A stretch of 50,938 nucleotides of DNA from JAAYAY01 sp964429355 (GTDB taxonomy: Bacteria > Planctomycetota > Planctomycetia > Pirellulales > Thermoguttaceae), in contig CAYSCH010000014.1 of the NCBI GenBank assembly GCA_964429355.1, positions 1 to 50,938 of the forward strand, written 5' to 3'. The notes beneath the pieces are model-generated. The model was not told the origin of the DNA. It saw only the letters and a list, made by a program, of their open reading frames with translations, and ran no database searches. Shown in pieces: positions 9,704-23,026 of the stretch (the first letter of the stretch is position 1; every line of letters begins with the position of its first letter). Both the position numbers and the translations under genes were made by a program.

Positions 9704-11317
9704 ATGAAACGAATTGCTCTTTCCGTTGGGCTCGTCGTCTGTTCGGGAATCGTGCTCATGGCGGCCTCGGCGAGGGCCCAGGTCCATCCGGACCAAGCCA
9801 GGCAGATCCGCCAGGCGGCACAGCAGGTCAAGCCAAGCGTTGCGCCCAGAAGGCCGCGGACGGTGCTGATCTGGAACACGCCGCCTCACCTGATGGACAA
9901 GGACCCGCACAAGGGATACTGCATTCCTTATGGGGAGGAAGGTCTTAAGGCGATCGGCGAGGCAACCGGGGCGTTCAGGCCGGTCGTCAGCGACGACCTG
10001 GCCGTACTGGCGCCCGAGAACCTCAGGCAGTTCGACGCCATCGTGCTCAACAACGCCTCAGGGGCCTGGATCACGCCCACGGCCGGGGACCTGACAAAAG
10101 AACCGCTGAAGAAGCTGGGGGCCGACGCCGACCAGATCGAGGCCGTACTCCGCAAGAGTTTCCTGGAGTATGTGGCAGGCGGCGGCGGACTGGTGTCGCT
10201 GCACTATGCCATCGCGGCCAACCGGCACTGGCCGGAGTTCGCCGAACTGTTTGGTGCGACGTTCACGGGACATCCCTGGACCGAGGAAGTCGGCGTCGCC
10301 GTGGAGGAACCGGGGCACCCGCTGGTTGCGGCCTTCGGTGGCAAGAACTTCCGCATCACCGACGAGATCTACCAGTACGGACCGCCTTACGACCGAGCGA
10401 AGCTGCGGGTGCTGATGTCGATCGATCCGGCAACCACGAACATGGGCCCTCGTTGGATCAATCGCAAGCAGACCGATTTTGCCCTCACCTGGGTGAAGCC
10501 CTACGGCAAGGGGCGGGTCTTCAATACGTCTTTTGGGCACATGTCGAACCTCTACTGGAATCCCCAGATCCTGCAGTTCTATCTCGACGCGATCCAGTTC
10601 GCCGCCGGGGATCTTGAAGTGCCGATGACGCCGCGCGAGGGTCTGCCGGTGCGGATGCCGGTACCCGGCACTCAGCCCGCTCCGGGGCTGGAGCCCGGTT
10701 TCTTCTCGCTTTTCGACGGCAAGACGCTGGACGGCTGGTCGGGGAACCGCACGATCTGGACCGTTGAGGAGGGCGCCATCACCGGCCGAACCACGGCGGA
10801 AACCAGGCTCAAGGAAAACAACTTCCTGGTCTGGAAGGACCAGGTGGAGAATTTTGAGCTGCGGCTCAAATTCCGGCTCGAAGGAGGCAATTCGGGGATC
10901 TACTACCGGGCCAGCAAACGGCCCGAGAGACAAGTCGATGGGGACCCGCTCATCGGAACCCAGGCCGACTTCGATTCCACTGGCCGCTGGACCGGCGTGA
11001 TCATGGAGTACCTGCTCCGCGACGTATTGGCCGAACGGGGGCAAAAGGTGACGATCGATGAGAACGGCAAGAGGCAAGTGACGGGCTCCGTCGGCGACCC
11101 GGCCGAATTACTCAAGGTCGCCAGGCCCGGCGAGTGGAACGATTACACCGTGGTCGCCCAAGGCGGCCGTGTGGTGCTCAAGATCAACGGTGTGACGATG
11201 TGCGAGCTGGAAGACCGCGATCCGAAACAGCTTGTTCACGGTTGGCTTGCCTTGCAGGTCCATGTGGGCGAGCCGATGGTTGTGCAGTTCAAGGACATCT
11301 ACCTGCGCAGGCTCTGA
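9704..11317 (+). CDS. Secreted ThuA-DUF1080 fusion protein
   Basis: 537 residues from ATG 9704. Residues 1-26 are a signal peptide ending ASARA. A ThuA-like domain spans about 45-300 (PRTVLIWNTPPH at its start; GGGLVSLHYAIAANRHWPEF inside). A DUF1080 (3-keto-disaccharide hydrolase) domain spans about 331-537, with FFSLFDGKTLDGW and GGNSGIYYRA. DUF1080 proteins are concanavalin-like and cleave keto-glycosides. Fused to ThuA and next to two Gfo/Idh oxidoreductases, it fits a route in which a glycoside is oxidised and then cleaved outside the cytoplasm. It ends 12 bases before the stop of the convergent histidine kinase gene. Confidence 0.9.
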   Translation: MKRIALSVGLVVCSGIVLMAASARAQVHPDQARQIRQAAQQVKPSVAPRRPRTVLIWNTPPHLMDKDPHKGYCIPYGEEGLKAIGEATGAFRPVVSDDLAVLAPENLRQFDAIVLNNASGAWITPTAGDLTKEPLKKLGADADQIEAVLRKSFLEYVAGGGGLVSLHYAIAANRHWPEFAELFGATFTGHPWTEEVGVAVEEPGHPLVAAFGGKNFRITDEIYQYGPPYDRAKLRVLMSIDPATTNMGPRWINRKQTDFALTWVKPYGKGRVFNTSFGHMSNLYWNPQILQFYLDAIQFAAGDLEVPMTPREGLPVRMPVPGTQPAPGLEPGFFSLFDGKTLDGWSGNRTIWTVEEGAITGRTTAETRLKENNFLVWKDQVENFELRLKFRLEGGNSGIYYRASKRPERQVDGDPLIGTQADFDSTGRWTGVIMEYLLRDVLAERGQKVTIDENGKRQVTGSVGDPAELLKVARPGEWNDYTVVAQGGRVVLKINGVTMCELEDRDPKQLVHGWLALQVHVGEPMVVQFKDIYLRRL

Positions 11318-11329
11318 GTTCTTTGCCCG

Positions 11330-15145
<3,816 letters not shown>

Positions 15146-15509
15146 AGCACTGGCCTTTATGGAAGAGCGAGGAGCTGCGGCGGACAGGCCCCAAGGATGC
15201 CGCGTCAGCTCGTGTCACGCCCATTCTAATCTAATTTGTGGCTTGGGAAGCGGCTGCTACACCCCGTCAGAGGGGATTTGTCGCGATTTTTCGGCTGCAC
15301 GGTTTTCGAGATTTGTTGCCGAGAACACATGATGAGTGTCAGAACTACGCGAAGTCCACGTTTCCTCTGCCCCACACCGCCAGGTTGGCAACTCAAACCA
15401 ACAAGAACAGCCGCACCGCGCGGCCTCTCCTCGGGATGCGGCTGTCTTGACTTCTGCCGGGCAGTGGGGATCGGCGGCCTGCCAGTTCATCGCCAAAAGA
15501 CGGCCGCAT
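15146..15509. other. Intergenic region, 364 bases
   Basis: Lies between the start of the histidine kinase gene and the stop of the HlyD-type gene, both on the minus strand. It holds the hairpin at 15402-15449 and presumably the kinase promoter, which I could not pinpoint. No gene seen. Confidence 0.6.
15402..15449 (-). terminator. Strong hairpin after HlyD-type gene
   Basis: Arms CAAGAACAGCCGCA (15402-15415) and TGCGGCTGTCTTG (15437-15449) pair over 13 bases with one bulged A. The 21-base loop contains CCGCGCGG. It lies about 60 bases past the stop of the HlyD-type gene in reading direction. The T tract after it is weak, so termination is inferred from structure and position. Confidence 0.5.
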
Positions 15510-16685
15510 TCAACCCGAGTTGGAAATGAGCCACGTGTCGAATCGGATATCGATCAGTTGGCCGGGGCATAATTCGAGGCTTGCCGGCGGGCGGATGCAG
15601 ACCGGCTGTCCCCATTCTTCAACCTTGGGGTCGCGCTGCAGATGAACCGGTACCGGCTCGACCTGAGGCCCGATCCGCTCGACCGCCGACCGGACCAGGC
15701 TCCCGCCGGAACCATGGACGCGCACCCACACGGGCATCCCGACCGCCGGCCGCACCCGTTGCTCCTGGCGGACGTAGCTGATGATGTAGCGACCTTGATC
15801 GGCAGCCACTGTGACGACGGGATCGCCCGCTCGCAGACTCTGGCCGGGCCAACTGTGGATTTCGCAGATCGTGCCGCTGATGGGAGCCCGGATTTCCAGT
15901 CCGTCGATCTGTACCTGCAACTCGTCGATTTGCCGCTCTCCCACGGAAATCGCGGCTTGAAGCGGCTCGAGCAAACTGGCGGTCTGAGCGGTACGCAGTT
16001 GGGGGTAGTCTTGAAGAGATGTCAAGGAACGTTCGAGTTGTGCCTGAGATTCAGCCAGACCGCGCTGGTTCTCTTCGATCCGCTTGCGAACCTCGTCTCG
16101 TTGGAGACGCAGATCGGTGATTTCCATGATCGAAACCGCGTCCTGGCTCTGCAGCGGTTCGAGGAGCGCTAGTTGCGAACTGAGTCGCATTTCTTCGATC
16201 CGATCGGCTTCGATGGCGGCTCGGCGATCCAGAACGTCCAATCGTTGTTGCTCCGTCTGCCAGATCAAACGGCGCGACTCGCGCCCATGGTCATGCCGGC
16301 GTTGTGTCTCGTCGAGTTCGACTTGCTCTGCCGCAGCCGCCAGATCGCCGCGAAGTCGAATCAACTCGGCCTTCCGCGTGGCCATTTCGGCCCGGACGAA
16401 CCGATCGTCCAGACGCGCGAGCAAGTCGTTGGCCTCGACCCGCTCGAACAGCGCCCACTGGCCGCGAGGCAGCGGAATCATGATACCATCTCCCCCCGGG
16501 ACGACGTCGATACGCACGGCTTCCACTTCGCCGACGCTGTTGGGTAGCTGCCCCTGACGCTGCCACAGCCAGCCGGTCAGGGCAACGCAGCCGATGAAGC
16601 CCGCCACGGGCAGGGCGGTATATCGCAGCCGTTGCAGACGGTGTCCCAGGGGAATTGGAATGCGTTGTTCTCGGTTCAGTGTCAT
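15510..16685 (-). CDS. HlyD-type membrane fusion (adaptor) protein
   Basis: 391 residues. One N-terminal membrane anchor (about 27-45) is followed by a split lipoyl/barrel-sandwich domain: the first half is near 50-90 and the second near 265-300, with LEIRAPISGTICEIHSWPGQ. A long, charged coiled-coil hairpin lies between (about 95-255). A beta-barrel end completes the protein. Such adaptors bridge an inner-membrane exporter to the outer membrane, but no ABC, RND or MFS partner is adjacent. The start overlaps the DUF4956 stop (ATGA), so it is the last gene of the VTC-DUF4956-HlyD operon. That position suggests export or envelope passage of what the operon makes or handles. Confidence 0.88.
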   Translation of the reverse strand: MTLNREQRIPIPLGHRLQRLRYTALPVAGFIGCVALTGWLWQRQGQLPNSVGEVEAVRIDVVPGGDGIMIPLPRGQWALFERVEANDLLARLDDRFVRAEMATRKAELIRLRGDLAAAAEQVELDETQRRHDHGRESRRLIWQTEQQRLDVLDRRAAIEADRIEEMRLSSQLALLEPLQSQDAVSIMEITDLRLQRDEVRKRIEENQRGLAESQAQLERSLTSLQDYPQLRTAQTASLLEPLQAAISVGERQIDELQVQIDGLEIRAPISGTICEIHSWPGQSLRAGDPVVTVAADQGRYIISYVRQEQRVRPAVGMPVWVRVHGSGGSLVRSAVERIGPQVEPVPVHLQRDPKVEEWGQPVCIRPPASLELCPGQLIDIRFDTWLISNSG

Positions 16686-17377
16686 ATCTCGGATTCGTCA
16701 TCTCTCAGGAAGAGCGAAATCTGTTCGAAACCTTCGGCCTGCTCGAGCTCCCTCCTCAACTCATCATTCCGCCCTGGATCGCGAAGCAGCAGCCGATATG
16801 ACAGGTTGACCGCAGCACCTTCGAAGTGCCGCTGGTTCGTCAGCAATGCGCGAAGGCTGTGGCGCCTCAGGATGCTTCGCAGCACCGAGGTTGCTGCCTC
16901 GCGATCGCCGGTCACACGCAGGTTGAGAACGGCATCGAAACGGTGCCGGCTGCCGAACTCCGTCGCCTTCAGGTAGACGAGCACCATGGCGACTCCCGCC
17001 GCGGCAAGCAGGGACGTGGAATAGCGCATCGTCCCGATACCAAGTCCCTCCAGGATTGCCCAGAGGATGAAGGTGGTGTCCCGGGTGTCTTTGAGAATGT
17101 TGCGAAAGCGGACGACCGCGAACACGGCCAGGAGCCCGAAGGCAAAGACGACGTTGCCGGCCATCAACAGCATCATCAAGGCAACCAGAACCGGAACGAT
17201 CACCAGGGAGACCACGAAGGTCTGGGAATAGGAGAGTCCATGGTGCGTCCCCATGTAGATCCAGCCGATGAACTGCCCGACCACAAACGCCAGGACAATA
17301 ACAAACAAACCAGTCTCCGGACCGCCCAAGGCGCAGCCGTAGTCGCTCCCCAGGAAAAGTTGGACCCAGTCAGTCAT
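16682..17377 (-). CDS. DUF4956 membrane protein
   Basis: 231 residues with AAGGAG eight bases before the ATG. About four hydrophobic segments fill residues 20-135 (for example FVIVLAFVVGQFIGWIY and VVSLVIVPVLVALMMLLMAG). The conserved block AVVRFRNILKDTRDTTF sits at a membrane boundary, and about 95 soluble residues follow. This matches DUF4956, a family of unknown function repeatedly found beside VTC-domain genes. The gap to the upstream VTC gene is 24 bases, and the downstream gene overlaps by four. It may be the membrane partner of the VTC protein; this is inference from linkage. Confidence 0.85.
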   Translation of the reverse strand: MTDWVQLFLGSDYGCALGGPETGLFVIVLAFVVGQFIGWIYMGTHHGLSYSQTFVVSLVIVPVLVALMMLLMAGNVVFAFGLLAVFAVVRFRNILKDTRDTTFILWAILEGLGIGTMRYSTSLLAAAGVAMVLVYLKATEFGSRHRFDAVLNLRVTGDREAATSVLRSILRRHSLRALLTNQRHFEGAAVNLSYRLLLRDPGRNDELRRELEQAEGFEQISLFLRDDESEI

Positions 17378-17401
17378 CCGAGAGACTCCTTCCGCCGACC
17401 T

Positions 17402-18292
17402 TCACCGGCTTTGTGGGCAGCAACCATGCGAGGAATGCAAGTCCAGTGTCTCCACGCAATGAACGTACTTGGCCATCGAGCAGCGATCGAGATCGAGTGC
17501 CCGGACCATGTCTCGCATCCAGCACGGGAAGCGATCGACGAACTTGAGTTCGAGAATGACCCCGTCGACGTTCGGCGAGACACCTCGAGTCGGCACCACC
17601 AGCCCCTCCCGGACATCGAATTCCTGCCCGTACAACTGCCGATCGAAGGTCACACGCAGGTTGTCGCTGTTGGGCTGGACATAAGCTTCACGCATGTAGG
17701 CAACATAGGCGACACCCACGGCACCGAGTTCTTCGCACAGGTCGCAGAATCGATCCAGCGCCGATTGTCCGCGGCGACTTCCGTGGGATTGGATCAGGTG
17801 CGACAAGCCGGGCCGCGCACCGTTGAGCAGAATCTCGGCCCCTTCCCGGCGAAGGGCGGCTCGCTCCTTGCAGATGACTCCCGAGAGGCGGCGCTTGATT
17901 TCCAGGAATACCGGCGAAGTGGGCTGGCCGTCGTAGAATCGGATCCGCAGCTTGAAGCGGTTCTTCAGCCCCTCGGTCGTTTGCCGATAGAGCACGAGGG
18001 TCGGTGCGTCCATGTAGAGACTGTAAACTGGATACGAACACGCTGAGTTGCCGCGGGCGTGCTCGTCGGGTTCGAGGTAACTGCTGATGAAATGGCGGAC
18101 GGCGCCGGCACGTTGTTCGTCGATAACGTATTTCAGTTCAAACCGGTTGGTCTGCAAATGATCGCTGTGTGACAATTCTTCATTCCCCAACACCACGTTT
18201 TCGAAGTCGCTCGTGTCCCCTCGTCGATTGGCCGGCGCAACGCCCGTTGTCAGTGCCGCCTCCGAGCAGTTGCCCCAGCCCAGTCGAATCAT
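17402..18292 (-). CDS. VTC-domain (polyphosphate polymerase-like) protein
   Basis: 296 residues from ATG 18292; GTG codons at 18196 and 18193 are alternatives, and the open frame extends to 18460 without good starts. The tunnel motifs of the VTC fold are all present: RFELKY (50-55), SLYMDAP (91-97), GLKNRFKLRIRFY (108-120), EIKRRLSGVICKER (131-144), LRVTFDRQ (212-219) and ILELKF (246-251). In eukaryotic VTC4 these basic and acidic residues line the channel that makes polyphosphate from ATP. Bacterial homologues are poorly characterised and may make or modify another phosphorylated product. There is no signal peptide, so it is cytosolic or associates with DUF4956. It is the first gene of its operon and divergent from the surface-protein genes. 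Confidence 0.85.
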   Translation of the reverse strand: MIRLGWGNCSEAALTTGVAPANRRGDTSDFENVVLGNEELSHSDHLQTNRFELKYVIDEQRAGAVRHFISSYLEPDEHARGNSACSYPVYSLYMDAPTLVLYRQTTEGLKNRFKLRIRFYDGQPTSPVFLEIKRRLSGVICKERAALRREGAEILLNGARPGLSHLIQSHGSRRGQSALDRFCDLCEELGAVGVAYVAYMREAYVQPNSDNLRVTFDRQLYGQEFDVREGLVVPTRGVSPNVDGVILELKFVDRFPCWMRDMVRALDLDRCSMAKYVHCVETLDLHSSHGCCPQSR

Positions 18293-18813
18293 GCCGTCCG
18301 GCCGATTTTCATCGGATCCGAGGATTGACTCCGAATGGGCCGCGATTCTCGTTTCCTGACGTCTTCCGTCTCTAGGACGAACCCTGATCAGGGATGTCAC
18401 ATATCGCGGAGGCAGGGGTGTGCGACTCCGTCCAGGAATCGAGCGACGTCGTCTCGCCATGATGAAACGGGCCCGCGGGTCGGCGGATTTCCGTCGGATG
18501 GCCCGTGCTCAATGGCTTTGCGTGATTCCCGGAAGAAACTGCGCCAAGGCGCTGGAAAAACTCGAAGGGCCGGGGCAGCCGGAGTTTGCACCTGGGACAC
18601 GAACGCAGCCACGCGAGGGGCAAGCCCACGGGGCTATCTGGATGACGGCCCCCCTTCCGCGATTCGCGCAAGGCCATTTGGTGGCTTCATGTGTGACAAA
18701 GCCTGCGCGCTTGCGCCCTAGTCTGGAGAGTGGCGGCTGTACGTTGGCAATCCCCATTTCTGCAAGGTGTGAAGCTCCAATCTACCGGGGGCGATCCCGG
18801 AAAGGGTCCAAAC
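18293..18813. other. Divergent intergenic region, 521 bases
   Basis: Separates the VTC operon (minus) from the large surface-protein gene (plus) and must hold promoters for both. Only the ribosome binding site AAAGGG before ATG 18814 is clear. An open frame at 18420-18830 shows no protein-like features. Confidence 0.55.
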
Positions 18814-21800
18814 ATGGGTCGAGGTCTTGATTTCTTGCGCGCAGTTGGACAGCGGTTTCGCCATCACAGTCATGCTTCCGGCGCGTGTTCAGCCTTTCGC
18901 GCTCAGCGAACGCTGCGCTGCGAACCGCTGGAACAGCGGCAGCTTCTGGCGATCACGGTCGAGGCCCTGACTCCCACAACGAGCGGGTTCGTCGTGGAAT
19001 TCAGCGATCAAATCCAGGCCGGTTCGCTCAACCTCTACGATGCCGAAAACGAGGCACTCGGCCAGGCCGACGTCACGCTCCGGGGGGCCACGTCTGGAGC
19101 GGTCTCCGGATCGCTGATGATCGAAGGCAAGGAACTGACGTTCGCTGCGACGGGTGGCCCGCTGGCCGCGGATACGTACACAGTCACTCTTCGAAGCGCT
19201 TCGGATGCGATCGTGGACGAGGCGCTTGGCCAATTGCTCGACGGGGAGTACTCGGCCGCGTTGCCATCGGGCGACGGAACGGCCGGCGGCGACTTTGTCT
19301 ACAGCTTCTCCGTCGGGGCTCCCGAGCCGTTGGTGGTCAGCCTCTCCGACTTCGCCCGCGGGCCCGGGCAGGCCGTCGAGGCCCCTGCCGCAGGCAGCAG
19401 CGAAGACCTGCCGGATGGTTTGCTGCTCCAGTTCAGCGATGCCGAGGGAGTGACCTCGGGCACCTTGAAGATCACCTACAATCCCGACCTGTTGACAATC
19501 ACCGCGGTCCAGGCCGGTCCGGACGCACCCTCGGATATGCTGGTCGAGACGAATCTGACCGAGTCGGGTGTGGCCGTGATCTCCTTCGCGATTCCCGGCG
19601 ATCCCCTGGGGAGCGGGGCGGCGAACCTCATCGAGATCATCGCCGAAGTTCCCGCGGACGCCCCCTACGGAGCGGTTCAGGTCCTCGATATCTCCGAAGT
19701 GGAGATCAACGCCGGTGCGATCGAGGCGACCGCCGACGATGCGGTTCATGCCGTGGTCTTTGTCGGCGACGCCAACGGCAACTGTGTCTACGATACCGAG
19801 GACGCCCGGCTGATTGCCCGCGTGGGCATGGGGCTCGATTCGGGCTTTGCCGTCGATCAGCCCTGCCTGCCGCTTTCCGACGACTACGAGGTTCTGTTCC
19901 CGGCCATCGACCCGAAGATCGTCGGCGACGTGACCGGCAAGGAAGGCCTCAGCGCGCTGGACGCCAGCGACATTTTGCGGTGTGTCACCGGCCTGGAAAC
20001 GCCCAATATTCCCGCGATCCCGGACCTGTTGGCGCCGACGGCGTCGATTGCGCCCAATGGCACGAATGTCAGCAGCGATACGATCCTCTTCACGATTACG
20101 TTCGACGAGGAGGTCCAAGGGGTCGACATCGGCGATCTGTCGGCGACCGGCTCGCTCGGCAGCGAGCTGACGCTCTCGGACTTCACCGCGGTGTCCACGA
20201 TGGCCTGCACGGTTGAGGTAACCGGCATGTCGCGGGCGGAGAAGGTCACTCTCACGCTGGCAGCAAGCGGGTCCGGGATTGAGGATAACTCCGGCAACGC
20301 ATTGGCCGACGACGCCACGGCAACCGTGACCTATGTCAAGAACTCGGCACCGACGGCAGCCGGCGACAGCGCGTCGACCAACGAGAATGCCACGATCGTG
20401 ATTGACGTGCTGGACAACGACGAGGATTCCGACCTGAACGACACGCTCACTGTGGACAGCGTCGATGCGACCAGCAGCAAAGGTGCCACAATCACAGTCA
20501 ACTCAGACGGCGTCCTGACCTACAACGCGACCTCTTCCGACACGTTGAATGCCCTGGCCGAAAGCGAGTCGGCCACCGACACGTTCGAGTATACCGTCAG
20601 CGACGGTCAAGGCGGTACGGATACCGCGACCGTGACCGTGACCGTGGCGGGCCAGAACGACGAACCCACGGCGAACACCGACACGGCGACGACGGATTCC
20701 ACCGAGGCCACAGACATCGACGTATTGGCCAACGACACCGATCCGGACACGAGCGACGCCCTTTCCATCGATTCGTTTGAGGCGACGAGCGAGCAAGGGG
20801 CTGCGATCACGTTGAATGCCGACGGCACACTGCACTACGACCCGACAGCATCGGACACGCTCGCAGCCCTGGAGACCGCCACGACCGATAGCTTCACCTA
20901 CACGCTCACCGACGGTCATTCCGGAGTGGCGGTGACGGGCACGGTCACCGTAACCCTCAACGGCTCCACCAGCTCCGACGTGACCTACATCGACCTGCAG
21001 GGCGATTCGATCGACGTGGACGGGAGCGGCGTCACGGTCGACGGCTGCGTTGTGACGATCACGTCTGCCGGCACGTACAGCATCGCCGGCACCTTGAACG
21101 ACGGCCAGGTGATCGTCGATACCGACGACGTGGATCCGGTGACACTCCTCCTCAACGGCGCGGACATCACCTGTTCCAGCAGCGCTCCCATCTATGTGGT
21201 CAGCGCCGAGGACGCTGTGATCACCTTGGCAGACGATACCGAGAACTACATCACCGACGGCAGTGCTTACACCTACGAGACCGGCACCGACGAACCTGAC
21301 GCGGCGATCTTCAGCGACGACGATCTCACGATCAACGGCAACGGCTCGCTGACGGTCGATGCCAACTACAACGACGGCATAACCGGCAAGGACTCTCTCG
21401 ATATCACCGGCGGCAATAACACGGTCAGCGCGGTCGGTGACGGCATCAAGGGAAAGGACTCCCTTGAGATCGAGGGCGGCACGATCACGGTCAACGCCGG
21501 CAACGACGGCCTGAAATCTACCAACGATGAGGATGCGACCCAGGGCTACGTCGACGTCAAAGGCGGAACCGTGAATATCACTGCCGCTGCGGACGGGATT
21601 CAGGCCGAAACGGCCGTCCTCATCAGCGGCGGTAACGTAACCATCACCTCCGGCGGAGGCAGCAGCATCACGGCCACCGACAGCGCCAAGGGGATCAAAG
21701 CCGTCACGGACATCACCATCACCGGCGGAGTCCTCCACGTGGACTCTGCCGACGATGCCATCCACTCGGACGGGAGCATCGCAATCAGCGGCGGCAGCAT

Positions 21801-22968
21801 CACGCTGGCCTCCGNNNNNNNNNNCATCCATGCGGAGTCCACCCTGGCGATCACCGGCGGGGATATCGAGATTACCACATCCTATGAGGGACTCGATAGC
21901 CCGGCCATCACCATCGACGACGCGACGATTGAGGTTGTCTCCACCAACGACGGCATCAGCGCCGCCAGCGTCGACGGCTCCTCCTCGTTCGTGTCGATCT
22001 ACGGCGGCACGATCACGGTGACTGCCGGAGCGGACGGCATTCAGGCCGAGGCGGAGCTTCTCATCGGCGGCGGCACGATCAACATCACCACCGGCGGCGG
22101 CAGCTCCAAGACCATAGCCTCGACCGACAGCGCCAAAGCCCTCAAAGCCGACATGGAGACCAACATCGAGGGCGGGACGATCACCATCAACTCTGCCGAC
22201 GATGCGATCCACTCGAACGACAGCATCACAATCAGCGGTGGAACCATCACGGTGACTTCCGGCGACGACGGCATCCACGCCGATTCCAGCATCACGATCA
22301 ACGGTGGGGATATCGTCCTCTCGAAATGCTACGAGGGTATCGAAAGCGCCGCGATCACGATCAATGACGGGAATATCCATCTGGTCAGCAGCGACGACGG
22401 CATCAACATTGCGGGCGGCGTCGACGGTTCCTCCACCAGCGGCAGACCGGGTCAGAATGATTTCAGCAGTTCCAGCGACAACATCCTGGCGATCAATGGC
22501 GGATACATTGCGGTCAACGCCGTGGGCGACGGTATTGACGTGAACGGCTCGGTGACCATGACCGCAGGTACTCTCATCATCCACGGCCCCACCGCCAATA
22601 TGAACGGCCCCTTGGACTATGACGGAACGTTCGTGATGAGCGGCGGTTATCTGGTGGCCGTCGGCAGTTCCGGAATGGCCCAGGCTCCCAGCGCGTCGTC
22701 CACGCAGGAGTCGCTGTCGCTGACCTACAAATCGGCCCAGTCGGCGGGCACCATGGTTCACATTGAAACAGAAGACGGCCAAGAGATCCTCACATTTGTG
22801 CCGGCGAAGGCCTACCAGTCCGTCGTTCTGTGTTCGCCGGACTTGGAGGCAGGCACGACCTATATCGTTTACTACGGAGGGAGTTCAACCGGCACGGTCA
22901 AGGACGGCTTGTATTCCGGCGGAACGTATACGGCGGGCACGAAGGCAGGCAGCATCACGCTCTCCTAG
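18814..22968 (+). CDS. Cohesin/dockerin/Cthe_2159-type surface protein
   Basis: 1384 residues from ATG 18814 (AAAGGG seven bases upstream). The N-terminus has no classic signal peptide but carries the planctomycete surface motif CEPLEQRQLLA (about 37-47). In order: an Ig-like segment; a cohesin-like domain (about 171-314); a dockerin-like calcium-loop pair (DANGNCVYDTED and DVTGKEGLSALDASD, about 318-398); a Big-type Ig domain (about 404-511); two cadherin-like domains (about 512-614 and 615-718); and a Cthe_2159-type right-handed beta-helix (about 722-1378) with many GGxIxI and SADDAIHS repeats. Cthe_2159 binds polysaccharide and calcium. The protein is probably a cell-surface scaffold. Ten undetermined bases (21815-21824) lie inside the helix, but the frame is kept. 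It faces the VTC-DUF4956 operon, a partnership seen in other bacteria. Confidence 0.9.
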   Translation: MGRGLDFLRAVGQRFRHHSHASGACSAFRAQRTLRCEPLEQRQLLAITVEALTPTTSGFVVEFSDQIQAGSLNLYDAENEALGQADVTLRGATSGAVSGSLMIEGKELTFAATGGPLAADTYTVTLRSASDAIVDEALGQLLDGEYSAALPSGDGTAGGDFVYSFSVGAPEPLVVSLSDFARGPGQAVEAPAAGSSEDLPDGLLLQFSDAEGVTSGTLKITYNPDLLTITAVQAGPDAPSDMLVETNLTESGVAVISFAIPGDPLGSGAANLIEIIAEVPADAPYGAVQVLDISEVEINAGAIEATADDAVHAVVFVGDANGNCVYDTEDARLIARVGMGLDSGFAVDQPCLPLSDDYEVLFPAIDPKIVGDVTGKEGLSALDASDILRCVTGLETPNIPAIPDLLAPTASIAPNGTNVSSDTILFTITFDEEVQGVDIGDLSATGSLGSELTLSDFTAVSTMACTVEVTGMSRAEKVTLTLAASGSGIEDNSGNALADDATATVTYVKNSAPTAAGDSASTNENATIVIDVLDNDEDSDLNDTLTVDSVDATSSKGATITVNSDGVLTYNATSSDTLNALAESESATDTFEYTVSDGQGGTDTATVTVTVAGQNDEPTANTDTATTDSTEATDIDVLANDTDPDTSDALSIDSFEATSEQGAAITLNADGTLHYDPTASDTLAALETATTDSFTYTLTDGHSGVAVTGTVTVTLNGSTSSDVTYIDLQGDSIDVDGSGVTVDGCVVTITSAGTYSIAGTLNDGQVIVDTDDVDPVTLLLNGADITCSSSAPIYVVSAEDAVITLADDTENYITDGSAYTYETGTDEPDAAIFSDDDLTINGNGSLTVDANYNDGITGKDSLDITGGNNTVSAVGDGIKGKDSLEIEGGTITVNAGNDGLKSTNDEDATQGYVDVKGGTVNITAAADGIQAETAVLISGGNVTITSGGGSSITATDSAKGIKAVTDITITGGVLHVDSADDAIHSDGSIAISGGSITLASXXXXIHAESTLAITGGDIEITTSYEGLDSPAITIDDATIEVVSTNDGISAASVDGSSSFVSIYGGTITVTAGADGIQAEAELLIGGGTINITTGGGSSKTIASTDSAKALKADMETNIEGGTITINSADDAIHSNDSITISGGTITVTSGDDGIHADSSITINGGDIVLSKCYEGIESAAITINDGNIHLVSSDDGINIAGGVDGSSTSGRPGQNDFSSSSDNILAINGGYIAVNAVGDGIDVNGSVTMTAGTLIIHGPTANMNGPLDYDGTFVMSGGYLVAVGSSGMAQAPSASSTQESLSLTYKSAQSAGTMVHIETEDGQEILTFVPAKAYQSVVLCSPDLEAGTTYIVYYGGSSTGTVKDGLYSGGTYTAGTKAGSITLS
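21562..22440 (+). repeat. Tandem beta-helix repeat, two units
   Basis: Unit 1 (21562-22002) and unit 2 (from 22003) have a period of 441 bases, or 147 residues. Matching landmarks in order are GGTxxxTAxADGIQAE, GGGSS, TDSAK, SADDAIHS, IHA and EGxxSxAIT. This is an internal duplication inside the beta-helix domain. Confidence 0.8.
21815..21824. other. Ten undetermined bases (N)
   Basis: A run of 10 N inside the beta-helix region. The reading frame continues across it. The equivalent place in repeat unit 2 reads TCC-GGC-GAC-GAC-GGC-ATC, which would need exactly 10 bases (GCGACGACGG) here. The gap size is therefore probably right. Confidence 0.95.
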
Positions 22969-23026
22969 TCTGAACCAATCTGACCTTTCTGCAATACTCC
23001 ATCCGGCTCGAGTTGCTCCTGGGAAA

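Noticed and set aside
18560..18680. Possible c-di-GMP riboswitch before the large surface-protein gene
   Set aside because: The strings GCAAGCCCACGGGGCTA and GATGACGGCC loosely recall its conserved parts, but the first stem and the GGGACGCAAAGCC core are not there.
18420..18830. 136-codon open frame ahead of the surface-protein gene
   Set aside because: No ribosome binding site, no hydrophobic or domain pattern, and it overlaps a well-placed start at 18814.
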